Below, piece after piece: positions 1-8,805 of a stretch of DNA of 64,000 nucleotides. Source of the DNA: JAUVPB01 sp965223695 (GTDB lineage: Bacteria > Actinomycetota > Thermoleophilia > Gaiellales > Gaiellaceae); the NCBI GenBank assembly GCA_965223695.1, contig CBDCXJ010000019.1, positions 40,800 to 104,799 of the forward strand. Reading direction: 5' to 3'. Position 1 is the stretch's first letter. Each line of letters begins with the position of its first letter. A program made the position numbers and the translations under genes. The notes under the pieces are model-generated. The model was not told the origin of the DNA, did not search any database, and saw only the letters and a list, made by a program, of their open reading frames with translations.

Positions 1-2479
1 TTAGCGCGGCCCAGTCAGGGCGCCCCGATTCCATGCGGCCGGACACGAGATCGCGCGCGACGCCGAATGCCCTCGCCAGCGCCGTGCAGGACGGCTGAAA
101 CTCGTGTGCGAGACCGATACGGACCGCCTCGCGGCCGTCGACCGACTCACCGTTGACGGCCATCTCGGCGGCCTTGCGCGGGCCGAGCAGGCGCGGGAGC
201 CGCTGCATGCCACCATAGCCCGGCATGATCCCGAGCTTGACCTCCGGCTGGCCGAGCTGGGCGTTCTCGGTCGCGATCCGATAGTGGGTGGCCATCGCCA
301 GCTCGTTGCCACCGCCGAGCGCAAAGCCGTCGATCAGCGAGACGACCGGCAGCTCGAGACTCTCGAGCCGCGTGAACACCTCCATGTTTGCCGCGGCGAG
401 CTGATCGAGAGCGGCGGCGCTCTTGCCGACGAAGACCTGGATGTCGGCGCCGGCGACGAACGATCGTCCGGCACCGCGCACGATCAGCGCAGCGACCGTC
501 TTCCCGTTGATCGTGCTCGCGGCAGCGAGCTCCTCGACGACGTCCGAGAGCTGAGCAAGCAGCTCCTCGTTCAGCGCGTTCAGCGCCATCGGTCGGGTGA
601 GCGTGACGATCGCGACCCCGTCGATAAGGCGGACATCGAGGAACCGCCCGCCTGCCGGATCGGCCTCGAGCAGGAGCTCGCCGAGGTAGTCCGCCTCGTA
701 GTCGGCGATCGTGCGCCCCGGCCTGTCCGCCTGCACGAGGGCGACGCCCTTGGGGCTCGTCATCGTTCCGTCGAGCATCTTCTGCTGGATCGCCGGCAGC
801 TCTTCGAGCTCGACGATCTCGAGATCGTCCTGCTCCATGACGATGCGCTGGCCGGCGAGCAGTCGAACTGTCTCCCTGGCCTGCGCATCGCGATACATGT
901 GCGAGCCCAGAATCGAGAGATCGCTGCTACCGCGAACGACGATGTGCCCCGAAGACATGGCGTCTCGCTCATCGTGATCTCTGAGCAGGAACGTGCTGAA
1001 GTGAAGCGTGCTCTGATCGGGCCGCTCGACGATGAAGTCGGGGCTCACGCGCGGCCCGAAGACGGCCCAGATCGCCCGGCCGATCGCGCGGGCGTGGTTC
1101 ATGAAGCCGGACGCATACTCGGCGTTGGGCGTGCCTTCGGCGGTGAGCGGGTCGGGCATGTCGGCTGCAAGCTCGAACTGATCGCGATCGATCACGCTCG
1201 AGCCCGAGACGCCGAGCCGCTCGAGTGCGCCGATGCCCTCCTGCTCGGTGGAATGCGACGCGATCGCCACGACGTCGGCGCCGCGCTCGAGAGCGGCGGC
1301 GGCGAACTCCTGGGCGTACGAGTCGGCGCCCCAGATCAGGCCCTTGCGCCCTGGCAAGAGGCCGATCTCGGAGAAGATCTGCTGCGGCGAGTTCGAGCTG
1401 AAGACCACCTGCTTCTGGCGCATCCAGACCCAGCGGGCGTCCATCACGAAGCGTTGCCGGTCGTAGAAGAACGTCTCCTTGTACTCGCCCTTGAGTCCCT
1501 GGCCCGTGGCGCCGAAGAACGCCAGCCGGCCGCCGTCGGCGAGGGCCGAGACGAGCAACGGGAAGTTGGTTCCCCCGGTGTGCTCGAAGATCCTGTCGAC
1601 CGCCTGGCCCTCGTTGGCGGCGCGTACGGCCTCGCGGAACGGCTCCGTTCTCTCGAGCCAGGCGTCGTGGTCCTCCTCCTCGTCGACGACCCCGTAGACC
1701 TCGGCGGGGATCTCGCGTCGGTTGACGAACGCGTCGGCGATTCCGCGCTCGATCAGAGACTGGGCGAGCGCCTGGTTGGAGCCGACGAGGATCACGCGCG
1801 CACCGAGCGCCTTGCCGATCTGCGCGCCGGCGAAGCTCGTTCCCTTGCCGCCCCCCATGACGAGCAGCGAGTCGTCTGGGCCGACGTCGAGCCGCTCGAC
1901 GACGGCCCTGTATGCGGTGCCGTAGGTCAGCAGCAACGCAGCCAGCCGCTCGGGGCTGTTGCCAGCAAGCGCTGGGGGAACCGGAATGGCGCGTACCTCG
2001 TCGACGACGGCGAACTGGGCGTTGAAGCCGTCGTGTGTCTCGTAGCCGCGGATGTTCCTCCCGGTCCAGGAGTCGAGGACCACCGCCTGGCCAACCTTCA
2101 CGCTCGTAACCGCAGCACCAGCGTCGACGACGATGCCCACGCCGTCGCTCCCCGGGATGTGAAGCGTGGCGCTGTCACCGCGCGGGAAAACCGGGACCGG
2201 CAACCCAAGCGCCGCGAAGTTGGTGTTGAAGTTCGGCCCGCTTGCCAGGATCGAGACCAGGACGCGTCCCGCATCTGCAGGTTGCAGACGCGGGACGGCG
2301 ACGGGTTCGGAACGGATGACCTGCGCCGGCGGGCCGTAGTCGTCGCGGTGCAGCGTCAGCGCGGTCATCGTCTGCGGCAGTGACATCGCCAGGTTCGGGC
2401 TGACTCCCAGCGGCCACGCGCCGTCGACGGGAGCGTCGACGACCAGCGGAGCAGTGTCTGGCTGGGCCGGAAGCGTCAT
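1..2479 (-). CDS. Enoyl-CoA reductase (crotonyl-CoA reductase-like MDR) / enoyl-CoA hydratase fusion, 3' end outside window
   Basis: The first 826 codons are visible; the C-terminus lies beyond base 1. Residues about 40-340 form a medium-chain dehydrogenase/reductase of the crotonyl-CoA reductase type, with a glycine-rich stretch GGGKGTSFAG near 208. A second Rossmann-like segment (GLIWGADSYAQEF) follows near 378. From about 610 there is a crotonase domain with AGADI (oxyanion hole) and both hydratase glutamates: E726 in GGNELAM and E746 in GQPEV. Their 20-residue spacing matches E144/E164 of rat crotonase, so hydratase activity is expected. The reductase half probably acts on a CoA-bound enoyl substrate using NADPH; this is family inference. 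The start is ATG with GAG about 8 bases upstream. Propionyl-CoA synthase carries the same two activities in the order ACS-ECH-ECR; here the order is reversed and no ligase domain is seen. The long open frame on the opposite strand is a codon-bias shadow. Confidence 0.85.
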   Translation of the reverse strand, partial: MTLPAQPDTAPLVVDAPVDGAWPLGVSPNLAMSLPQTMTALTLHRDDYGPPAQVIRSEPVAVPRLQPADAGRVLVSILASGPNFNTNFAALGLPVPVFPRGDSATLHIPGSDGVGIVVDAGAAVTSVKVGQAVVLDSWTGRNIRGYETHDGFNAQFAVVDEVRAIPVPPALAGNSPERLAALLLTYGTAYRAVVERLDVGPDDSLLVMGGGKGTSFAGAQIGKALGARVILVGSNQALAQSLIERGIADAFVNRREIPAEVYGVVDEEEDHDAWLERTEPFREAVRAANEGQAVDRIFEHTGGTNFPLLVSALADGGRLAFFGATGQGLKGEYKETFFYDRQRFVMDARWVWMRQKQVVFSSNSPQQIFSEIGLLPGRKGLIWGADSYAQEFAAAALERGADVVAIASHSTEQEGIGALERLGVSGSSVIDRDQFELAADMPDPLTAEGTPNAEYASGFMNHARAIGRAIWAVFGPRVSPDFIVERPDQSTLHFSTFLLRDHDERDAMSSGHIVVRGSSDLSILGSHMYRDAQARETVRLLAGQRIVMEQDDLEIVELEELPAIQQKMLDGTMTSPKGVALVQADRPGRTIADYEADYLGELLLEADPAGGRFLDVRLIDGVAIVTLTRPMALNALNEELLAQLSDVVEELAAASTINGKTVAALIVRGAGRSFVAGADIQVFVGKSAAALDQLAAANMEVFTRLESLELPVVSLIDGFALGGGNELAMATHYRIATENAQLGQPEVKLGIMPGYGGMQRLPRLLGPRKAAEMAVNGESVDGREAVRIGLAHEFQPSCTALARAFGVARDLVSGRMESGRPDWAAL

Positions 2480-2596
2480 CGTTTGATCTCGAGGCTGCGA
2501 TTCTCGCGACTCGGCGGGCTCGCCGCCAGCTCAACGGAACGCAGCCTCGAGATCGGCTCCCGTGCGGAGCACGACGAGTCTGCCCGCGTCAGCAGC

Positions 2597-3052
2597 TCAC
2601 GCTGCGTCCGCGAGCTGCTGATCGCCCGCGCTGAGCTGGCGTGAGCGCAGCTCGAGCAGCTCGATCACATCGCTCGACGAGCGACGCGGATCGGTCACGG
2701 TGTGGCCGCCACCAAGTGGCATCGCAGCGATGACCGCCTCGTCCTTCTCGGCAACGAGCACGTACCCGCTTGGGACACGGCGCTCGCTGAGCTCCGAGAG
2801 TCGCGCGATCTCACGACCGTCGGCCGCGTCTGCCGGCCGGATCGTGAGCCGGGCGAGCTCGGCCCCGTCAGGGAGTGGGTTCTGTCGATCGCTGAGGCGC
2901 TCTGCGGTGACAGCGACCCAGTGCCCGAGCCGCCGGAGACCCTTGCGCTGCGGACCGGGCCGGTCGTGCATCGGCGTGCGCGTGCGAATTGACTGGACGA
3001 GCTCACGATCGAGCTCAACGTTCTTGAGGCGTGCGAGATTCTCGTGGTACAT
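2597..3052 (-). CDS. Small GNAT-like hypothetical protein (151 aa)
   Basis: The N-terminus is a short helix starting MYHENLARLKN. The C-terminal half reads like the first part of a GNAT fold (LTIRPADAADGREIARL, then VLVAEKDEAVIAAMPL), followed by a helix ending in RSRQL. It is too short for a complete acetyltransferase: the acetyl-CoA loop (Q/RxxGxG/A) is missing, so catalysis is doubtful. Proteins of this shape are common as hypotheticals in actinobacteria. It lies downstream of the aminotransferase on the same strand, after a 207-bp gap with its own AT-rich patch, so it is probably transcribed separately. Function unknown. Confidence 0.7.
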   Translation of the reverse strand: MYHENLARLKNVELDRELVQSIRTRTPMHDRPGPQRKGLRRLGHWVAVTAERLSDRQNPLPDGAELARLTIRPADAADGREIARLSELSERRVPSGYVLVAEKDEAVIAAMPLGGGHTVTDPRRSSSDVIELLELRSRQLSAGDQQLADAA

Positions 3053-3202
3053 GGGTCCTCCATTGCTTGGCCCCTGCTGCGGCGGGGACTTTGAAGCTCG
3101 CGTGACCGCCCCTTCTGGGACGCCCTCGGAGCGAGTATGTGGGCGGCGGGACGACGCGAAAGGCGCTTCAGCGGAAACCGCGTGTCCTTGACCGTCCTTC
3201 GC

Positions 3203-3230
3203 AGGATAGCAAAACTATCTTCATTTCAAA
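3203..3230 (-). promoter_or_regulatory. AT-rich patch with short inverted repeat, possible promoter
   Basis: On the minus strand TTGAAA (3224-3229) is followed 15 bases later by TATCCT (3203-3208). The perfect inverted repeat GATAG-CAAAA-CTATC lies at 3205-3219. The spacer is short for a sigma-70-type promoter, so this is only a candidate for the gene starting at 3052. The hairpin could instead terminate transcription. Confidence 0.3.
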
Positions 3231-3259
3231 TTAACCGTGGGACGAGCCGGGTTGGCGCG

Positions 3260-4690
3260 CTAGACGCAGTCCTGGTCGAGCTCGTCGAGCGCAGCGTCGA
3301 GGGCCGCGATCGCCTCGTCGCACTCCGCCTCCGTCACGTTGAGCGGCGGTGCGATGCGCAGCGTGTTCGGGAGAAAACCGCCAATGTAGACGCCGCGCTC
3401 GAGGCAGGCGGCCGCGATGCGGTTCGCCGGCCATGCCTCGACATCGCCGGTACCCATCGTGTTGCGATCCTCGACGATGAATCGCTCGGCCGTCGTGGCG
3501 TCCTTGACGAGCTCGATCAACCAGAAGAGCCCGGCGCCGTTGACGTGCCCGAGCGACGGGTGGCGACTCTCGAGCTCTAGCAGTCTCGGCCCGAGGTACT
3601 CGCCCATGCGACTCGCCCGCTCAACGAGCTCCTCGTCGACCATCAGCTCGATCGTCGCGACGACGGCCGCCATGGCGAGCGGGTGTGCCGCCATTGTGAT
3701 CGCGTGCCACCAGCGGTGCGCGCGCAGGAAGTCGGCGATCTCGTTGTTGACGACGATGCCCGCGGCTGGCACGCTGGCGCCGGTCAGGCCCTTGCCGATC
3801 GCCATGATGTCGGGCGTGACGCCCGGGGATGCCTGGTAGCCGAACCAGGTTCCCATGCGACCGAAGCCGCACAAGACCTCGTCGTCGATCCAGAGCACAC
3901 CGAGGCGGCGACACATCTCGGCGATCTGCGGAATGTACTGAGGCGGCGGATGAATGCCGGGAGCCTGCGAGACATCGCAGACGAAGGCGGCGACGTTCTC
4001 GGGACCGAGCAGGTCCGTGATCAGCCGCTCGGTCTCGACGACGCAGGGGAGCCGCCCGTCGTCGGCGAGCTCGCCCTGCCAGTCGGGCCAATGGCTCGGC
4101 GCCGGAGCGATCGCGTAGTTGTGCTGATCGACGTACGTGGGAACCTCGCGCACCTGGCCATCGGCGGTCGAGAGATTGCCACGCATGCCGCGAACGCCGG
4201 TCGTGCCGCCCGACCCCTCGGTCCAGCCGTGGTACGAGAACTCCTGGGTCACGACGATGTTTCGGCCCGTGTAGAGACGAGCCACCATCAGCGCCATCTC
4301 GATCGCCTCGCTGCCGGTCGCCACGAAGCGCACGCCGCCAGCCCAGTCGTCCGGCCCGAGCAAATCCTCAACGATCAGCTTCGCCGCCTTTGCCCGGTAC
4401 TCGCTGGTCCAGGGCTCCGAGAGGTAGGCCATCTGTCCTGCGGCCTCGGCGATCGCGGCCGCGATCCGGGTCTGTGAATGACCGAGGTTGGCGCAGCAGT
4501 ACTGGCTCAGGAAATCGAGCACGCGACGGCCGTCGGAGAGGACGAGATAGGCGCCGTCGCCACGCTCGACGCCGATGTGGTGGTATTCGTCGGCCGTCTT
4601 GAACGGGTGCAGGTAGTAGCGCTCGTCCCACCGACGCATGTCGTCCCAGGTGGCCTCGCTCACCCCGCTTGTGATCGTCTGCTCGGACAT
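3260..4690 (-). CDS. Class III (omega) PLP-dependent aminotransferase
   Basis: This 476-aa protein has the normal length for class III aminotransferases, which transfer an amino group from an omega-amine or amino acid to a keto acid using pyridoxal phosphate. The visible motifs are GSEAIEMALMVAR (phosphate-binding cup), WIDDEVLCGFGRMG (the aspartate that pairs with the PLP nitrogen) and IMAIGKGLTG, with the Schiff-base lysine at residue 300. An upstream in-frame extension exists, but the ATG at 4690 has GGAGG seven bases before it and begins with the usual N-terminus, so that start was chosen. An EamA exporter lies just upstream on the same strand and an ornithine cyclodeaminase homologue is nearby, which suggests amino acid or amine catabolism. 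Substrate unknown. Confidence 0.9.
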   Translation of the reverse strand: MSEQTITSGVSEATWDDMRRWDERYYLHPFKTADEYHHIGVERGDGAYLVLSDGRRVLDFLSQYCCANLGHSQTRIAAAIAEAAGQMAYLSEPWTSEYRAKAAKLIVEDLLGPDDWAGGVRFVATGSEAIEMALMVARLYTGRNIVVTQEFSYHGWTEGSGGTTGVRGMRGNLSTADGQVREVPTYVDQHNYAIAPAPSHWPDWQGELADDGRLPCVVETERLITDLLGPENVAAFVCDVSQAPGIHPPPQYIPQIAEMCRRLGVLWIDDEVLCGFGRMGTWFGYQASPGVTPDIMAIGKGLTGASVPAAGIVVNNEIADFLRAHRWWHAITMAAHPLAMAAVVATIELMVDEELVERASRMGEYLGPRLLELESRHPSLGHVNGAGLFWLIELVKDATTAERFIVEDRNTMGTGDVEAWPANRIAAACLERGVYIGGFLPNTLRIAPPLNVTEAECDEAIAALDAALDELDQDCV

Positions 4691-4813
4691 CCCACGCCTC
4701 CGTTCATTTTGGTCGTGACGGCCCGCTGCGATTGTCGGTGAACCGGCACGGCTCGTCAAGGCGCTCGGAGGCGGTCCTGCGACGCGGCACGAGGCCAGCC
4801 AAGCGCCCGGCCC

Positions 4814-5701
4814 TCACGCGGCGACCCCAACGATCACGCCGCCGCCCACGACCAGCGCTCCCGCTGCGAGGACGCGACGATTGATCGCATCGGCCTGTGC
4901 GCCGAGCAGGAGTGCAGCGAAGAGCACAGCGAAGAGGGACTCGGTCGCCGTCAGCGGCGAGACGACCGTGACGGGTCCTCGCTCGTACGCCTCGAGCAAC
5001 GTGATGTAGGCGAGTCCGAACAATGCTCCGGCCGGGTAGTAGGCGCGCGCCGCGCCCACGATGCCGTGTACGTGGTCGGAGAGACTCTGTCCGCTGTGTG
5101 CGTAGAGCGGCAGCATCGCGACCACGTTGACCGCCGCGCCCGCCGCGAGCGTGACCGTCGCGGCGACCAACGGAGCGATCTCGGTCTCGGTCGACGCCCA
5201 GCGAACCAGGACAGCCGAGATGGCAAAGAACGTCGCCGTCAGCACACCGAAGACCGTGCCGATCAGGCGCACGCGTGCCGCGCGGTCGCGCTCTCCGACC
5301 AGCGCTGCTGTGCCGAGGACGATGGCGACTGTTCCAACCACCAGCGCGATCTCGAACGCCTCGTCGAGAAACGCGATCGCCAGCAGCGCCGAGATCACGG
5401 GCGCTGCCCCGATCAGGATGCCAGTGCGCGACGCCCCGGCCGTGCGCACCGACCATGTGTAGACGATCTGCGCCGCGCCGGGAGCGATGGCGCCGGCGAC
5501 CACGAACCGCCAGAGCCCGCCTAGCTCGCCCACCTCCTGGAACGGGAAGACGAAGGCCGTGATCAGACCGGCAACGAGGAATGCGCCCACAGACACGGCG
5601 GCCGCGCCAGCCTGCGGGCTCGAGTGGCGCAGGCCCAGGCGGATAGCAACGGTCAGCGCCCCGAACAAGACCGCCGTTATGCACGCGAAGACGACGTCCA
5701 T
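4814..5701 (-). CDS. EamA/DMT-family transporter (295 aa)
   Basis: This is a strongly hydrophobic protein with ten predicted membrane helices in two repeated five-helix halves, the pattern of drug/metabolite transporters of the EamA type. Each half ends with a typical segment (GTVAIVLGTAALV; AAGALVVGGGVIVGVAA). Such proteins export amino acids or small metabolites across the inner membrane. It sits 123 bases upstream of the aminotransferase on the same strand and may share its transcript. A distant relative lies at 31961-32836. Substrate unknown. Confidence 0.85.
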   Translation of the reverse strand: MDVVFACITAVLFGALTVAIRLGLRHSSPQAGAAAVSVGAFLVAGLITAFVFPFQEVGELGGLWRFVVAGAIAPGAAQIVYTWSVRTAGASRTGILIGAAPVISALLAIAFLDEAFEIALVVGTVAIVLGTAALVGERDRAARVRLIGTVFGVLTATFFAISAVLVRWASTETEIAPLVAATVTLAAGAAVNVVAMLPLYAHSGQSLSDHVHGIVGAARAYYPAGALFGLAYITLLEAYERGPVTVVSPLTATESLFAVLFAALLLGAQADAINRRVLAAGALVVGGGVIVGVAA

Positions 5702-5728
5702 CGGGGCGCATGATCGCGCCGATACTGC

Positions 5729-6130
5729 CTACTCGCGCGGTAGAGCCGCTACGGCCTCAGCCAGCTCCGTTCTCGTGGCCGGGACCTTCCGAGCCCTCGC
5801 CGGTGCCAGTGCCCTCGCCCGAGCCTCCCTCTGGGCCTCGCCGCCGCTCGCAGCCTGGCCGCTACATGCGGTGACCTCCGGGTTGAGGCTGTAGGTGTCG
5901 GTCGAGACCGCATCGAAACCAAGAACGACGTTGTGAGTCTGGCCAGGAGCCCAGTTCGCGTCGACGGTCGGGCCGAGCTCGATCGTGGAGCTGCCGCGGT
6001 TGACGTGGATCTCGAGGCGCGCGTTGCAGATCTCCTGGCCACCGTTGTTCGTCAGCGTGCCGGCAAACTTCGCCGCCGACGCCCTAGCCGCTAGCTTCCG
6101 ACCCGCCTTCGCCGCCGCCTCACCCGTGAA
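5729..6130 (-). pseudogene. 3' fragment of a secreted-type beta-domain protein
   Basis: The frame contains a credible domain: FAGTLTNNGGQEICNARLEI, then a run with TIELGPTVDANWAPGQT and a second cysteine. It resembles an FxLYD-like extracytoplasmic beta-sandwich, where two polypeptide extensions are compared as attached and free. No acceptable start or signal peptide precedes it. The frame stays open to 6616, but codons above about 6130 do not look like protein. I read it as the surviving 3' end of a gene whose 5' part was lost near the hairpin at 6166-6206. Confidence 0.45.
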
Positions 6131-6165
6131 CCGGGATGGTGCTACATGAGAACGTTGGGGTGTGG

Positions 6166-6206
6166 CCACCGCAGGGGCCTGTTTGGGAGGGTGGCCCCTG
6201 CGGTGG
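6166..6206. terminator. Strong hairpin, 14-bp perfect arms
   Basis: CCACCGCAGGGGCC (6166-6179) is exactly complementary to 6193-6206 across a 13-base loop. It lies 22 bases past the stop of the micro-ORF at 6229-6312 on the minus strand, a natural place for a terminator. There is no U-tract, which is common in high-GC actinobacteria. A small mobile repeat is the alternative. Confidence 0.55.
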
Positions 6207-6228
6207 CTGGGAGGGTCGCGGAGGTTGG

Positions 6229-6312
6229 TTAGTTGAAGCGGTAGTAGCGCCTCGTCGGGACGACGATGTCGCCGATGAGCCTGCCGGTGCCAGATACGTC
6301 CAAGACCCGCAT
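6229..6312 (-). CDS. Candidate 27-aa small protein
   Basis: ATG at 6312 is preceded by GGGAGG at good spacing. The peptide begins MRVLDVSGTGRLIGD and ends RRYYRFN before TAA, with the 14-bp hairpin immediately after. A clean ribosome site, short frame and terminator-like hairpin together look like a complete mini-gene, but the composition alone cannot prove coding. It could be a leader peptide or the leftover start of a decayed gene. Nothing comparable is recognised. Confidence 0.35.
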   Translation of the reverse strand: MRVLDVSGTGRLIGDIVVPTRRYYRFN

Positions 6313-6509
6313 ACCCGATCCTCCCGATCGAGCCGCCACTAGAAGCGGCAAAACAACAACTAACCGGCCAGACTACACGACCGCGACGACTAGCTCCAGC
6401 GCCTTCCGGTCTCCTTCGGAGCCGCCGTGACCGGGCTAGGATCGCCCGGGCATCTGGCTCGGCGCGGACGACGGCGACCGCGCGCGGCCGGCGACGAGAT
6501 GGAGGAGCG

Positions 6510-7523
6510 ATGGAGAGCTGGCGCAACCGCAAGACGCTGATCCTCAGCCGCAACGAGATGGTCGGTCTGCTCACGCCCGAGGAGTACAACGATTGCGTCG
6601 AGCAAGCGTTCCGCATGTTCGGCGAGGGGCGCGTCTACATGGAGCCGAAGGGACACATCGTTCTCGACGAGTATCCGGGCGAGTGGGAGATCATGCCCTC
6701 CTACATCGAGGAGCCCGAGTCGGCTGCCTGCAAGTGGGTGTCGATCCGCTTCGACAACCGGGCGAAGCACGACCTTCCCACGGTCTTCTCGATCCTGATC
6801 TACACGGAACCAGAGACCGGCTTCCCGCTCGCGATATGCGATGGCAGCCATCACACGAACATGCGCACGGGAGCCTCGGCTGCGGTTTCGGCGAAGTGGC
6901 TCGCGCGCCCCGACTCGAAGGTCCTGGCGGTCGTCGGCGCCGGGGACTCGGCGCGTGGCGCGCTCAAGTGCTCGCGCCATGTCTTCGACTGGGACGAGGT
7001 GCGGGTGTGGTCGCGATCAGAGGAGACGATTGAACAGTGCCTGTCTGAGGTCGCGGACGACTGCGCTGACGTGCCGATTCGCGCGTCGCTCGATCTCGAG
7101 GAGACGGTGCGCGGAGCAGACGTGATCGTGACGATCACTCCCGCGACGAAGTGGTTGATTGCCGACGAGTGGATCGGGCCCGGGACGCACTTCGCCTGTA
7201 TCGGCGGCGGCCTCGCCGGCAGCCAGGAGCTCGAGCCGAAGCTGCTCTCGCGTGCCCGCGTCTTTACGGACGACATCCGCCAGTGCGTCGACGATGGCGA
7301 GATCAACGTCGCGCTCAGCGAGGGCCTGTACGAGGCCGACGACGTCGCCGGCGACTTCGGCGCCGTTGTCGCCGGCAAGCTCGACGGGCGCCAGGCCGAC
7401 GATCAGATCACGGTGTTCGACTCGACCGGCATCGCGCTCCAGGACTCGGCGACCGTTCCGCTCGAGTACGAGCGCGCCCTCGAGGCCGGTGTTGGGATCG
7501 AGAAGAAGATGATTTCGACGTAG
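6510..7523 (+). CDS. Ornithine cyclodeaminase / mu-crystallin family protein
   Basis: This 337-aa protein is full length for the family, whose members include ornithine and alanine dehydrogenases, ketimine reductases and lysine cyclodeaminase. The N-terminal half carries the substrate-side fold. The nucleotide-binding segment is VVGAGDSARGAL near 143, followed by the typical RVWSR segment, GADVIVTITPATK and a late acidic turn (FTDDIRQC). The ATG is preceded by GGAGG. The arginine/lysine pattern that would define ornithine cyclodeaminase is not clear, so the reaction is left open. The neighbouring aminotransferase and exporter fit amino acid metabolism. It is the last intact host-type gene before the degraded island. 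Confidence 0.85.
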   Translation: MESWRNRKTLILSRNEMVGLLTPEEYNDCVEQAFRMFGEGRVYMEPKGHIVLDEYPGEWEIMPSYIEEPESAACKWVSIRFDNRAKHDLPTVFSILIYTEPETGFPLAICDGSHHTNMRTGASAAVSAKWLARPDSKVLAVVGAGDSARGALKCSRHVFDWDEVRVWSRSEETIEQCLSEVADDCADVPIRASLDLEETVRGADVIVTITPATKWLIADEWIGPGTHFACIGGGLAGSQELEPKLLSRARVFTDDIRQCVDDGEINVALSEGLYEADDVAGDFGAVVAGKLDGRQADDQITVFDSTGIALQDSATVPLEYERALEAGVGIEKKMIST

Positions 7524-8161
7524 ACATTCGTTAGGTCGATACCCCCGGTTGTTACTGGCTGTTGGGAGCGCTCGGATGCCCTGAGGTCATGTGAGTTTGG
7601 TGCAAAGTTGGTGCAAAGTCCACGAGCTTGCACCAGCCCCGTGCGTGGTGGCGATCGCCGTCGCGTTGCTCGCCGACGCGAGGCCAGGCCGTGGCCCAGA
7701 ATGGCCCGCTGAAGCATTCGGCTGTGACGGTCAAGCAGTTCCGGCTCGAGGCGGGTCAAAACCCTCATCACGAACGTGGTCAGCGAGCGTCTTGCTTCGC
7801 CTGCCTGTAGTCGCTCTGCCGGTGCGAGCGGATCTCATGAAGCACAGTGCCGCCAGCGGCTGCATGAGCCTGGCGCCGCGTTCGACTACTCCCACGTTTC
7901 GGGGTTGATGGTCGTCCGACCAGGCTGAACGATCCGCGCAGTCTTGCTCTACGTTGCCTATGACCTCGCATCGGTCGGGTTCTTAGCCGCGACCGGGCTC
8001 GAGGCTCTGAACGTCGAGGAATGGCTCCAACGTGAAATTCAGCGGGAGGACGCTCGTGGGACGCTGCGCGCGCTCTTCCGACTCTTTACGTATACAGCCG
8101 ACCTCCATCGCCTCAGCGCGGACGCCGCCCTGGGGCAGTTTCAGCTCGGGCTCAAGGGGCG
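7524..8161. other. Gene-poor left flank of the degraded island
   Basis: I find no convincing intact gene in these 638 bases. Short frames occur on both strands without recognisable motifs. From about 7944 the plus strand stays open and reads like real protein for some 70 codons (for example NVEEWLQREIQRED), but has no recognised family and merges into the dnaA remnant. It is probably the remains of inserted genes. Confidence 0.5.
7597..7618. repeat. 11-bp tandem duplication
   Basis: TTGGTGCAAAG occurs twice with no gap. It lies about 75 bases after the last intact gene and may mark a recombination scar at the left end of the island, or be the residue of a coding sequence. Confidence 0.5.
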
Positions 8162-8420
8162 GTGGCCGAGCGGCCTGCCAAGGCCTACAACCCCGCTGTT
8201 CATCTGCGGAGGCACCGGCTTCATCAACTCGCTCAAGGACAAACCATCGAGACGCTCAGACAGCGCTACCGCTACTACAGGGTGCTCCCGATCGACGACG
8301 TCCACTTCCTCGAGGGCAAGGAGCTCATCCGGGAGGAGTTCTTCCCCATCTTTCGACACGCTCTTCGAGCAGATGTTCCTGCAGCTCAAAGAGAGCTTCG
8401 AGCGCGTTGAGATGCCTTCC
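8162..8420 (+). pseudogene. dnaA: dnaA remnant, Walker A deleted
   Basis: Three switched frames read as consecutive blocks of the replication initiator DnaA. VAERPAKAYNP (from 8162) matches the start of the ATPase domain. LFICGGTG follows in the next frame and jumps straight to FINSLKDK. Then come TIETLRQRYRYYR, LPIDDVHFLEGKE (Walker B) and EEFFPIF, then DTLFEQ after another shift. About 35 residues are missing between GGTG and FINSL, which removes the LGKT part of Walker A. With that deletion and at least three frameshifts it cannot make a working DnaA. Domain IV is absent. It is presumably a decayed second copy or imported replication gene. Confidence 0.7.
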
Positions 8421-8657
8421 GCGACGGGCGGATGCCGTCGAAGTCGTGCAGCGCTTCATCAGGAATTTCACGCTTCGTATGCCCGAGAAGTACGGCGAGA
8501 GATTCCACGCGCGGTGCCGGCCTTCTCTTGGTGCGCAAAGGCCCGCAGAAGCGCGAATCCTGGCGATCAGGCCCGCTTCGACGACCGGCGGCGCTCGCTA
8601 GCTTCAACGCATTGCTCAGCGGCCCGCAACGGGCCACCGACCACAAAGGGGAACGGC

Positions 8658-8805
8658 ATGTTGAAGCAGACTCGTCGCGTCTCATCGCGGCTTGACCCGG
8701 AGCTCGCCCGAGAGCTCGAAGAGACCGCCCGCCGCAGCGAGTGCACAATCGGGCAAACCGTGCGCCTTGCCATTCCCGAGTTCCTGAAAGGTCGTAAGCG
8801 AGATC
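8658..8805 (+). pseudogene. Ribbon-helix-helix protein remnant
   Basis: ATG at 8658 follows AAAGGGGA. The frame gives RRVSSRLDPELARELEETAR and then a second helix ending near FLKGRK, the pattern of a small RHH DNA-binding domain. The open frame continues to 9272, but everything after about residue 49 is out-of-frame reading of the methionine aminopeptidase remnant, so the natural stop was lost. It could still make a short DNA-binding peptide. RHH proteins are common in plasmids and islands. Confidence 0.45.

Noticed and set aside
104..2383. 759-codon open frame on the plus strand
   Set aside because: It is the mirror of the reductase-hydratase fusion; its protein is low-complexity Asp/Arg/His-rich with no motif, while the minus strand shows clear catalytic residues.
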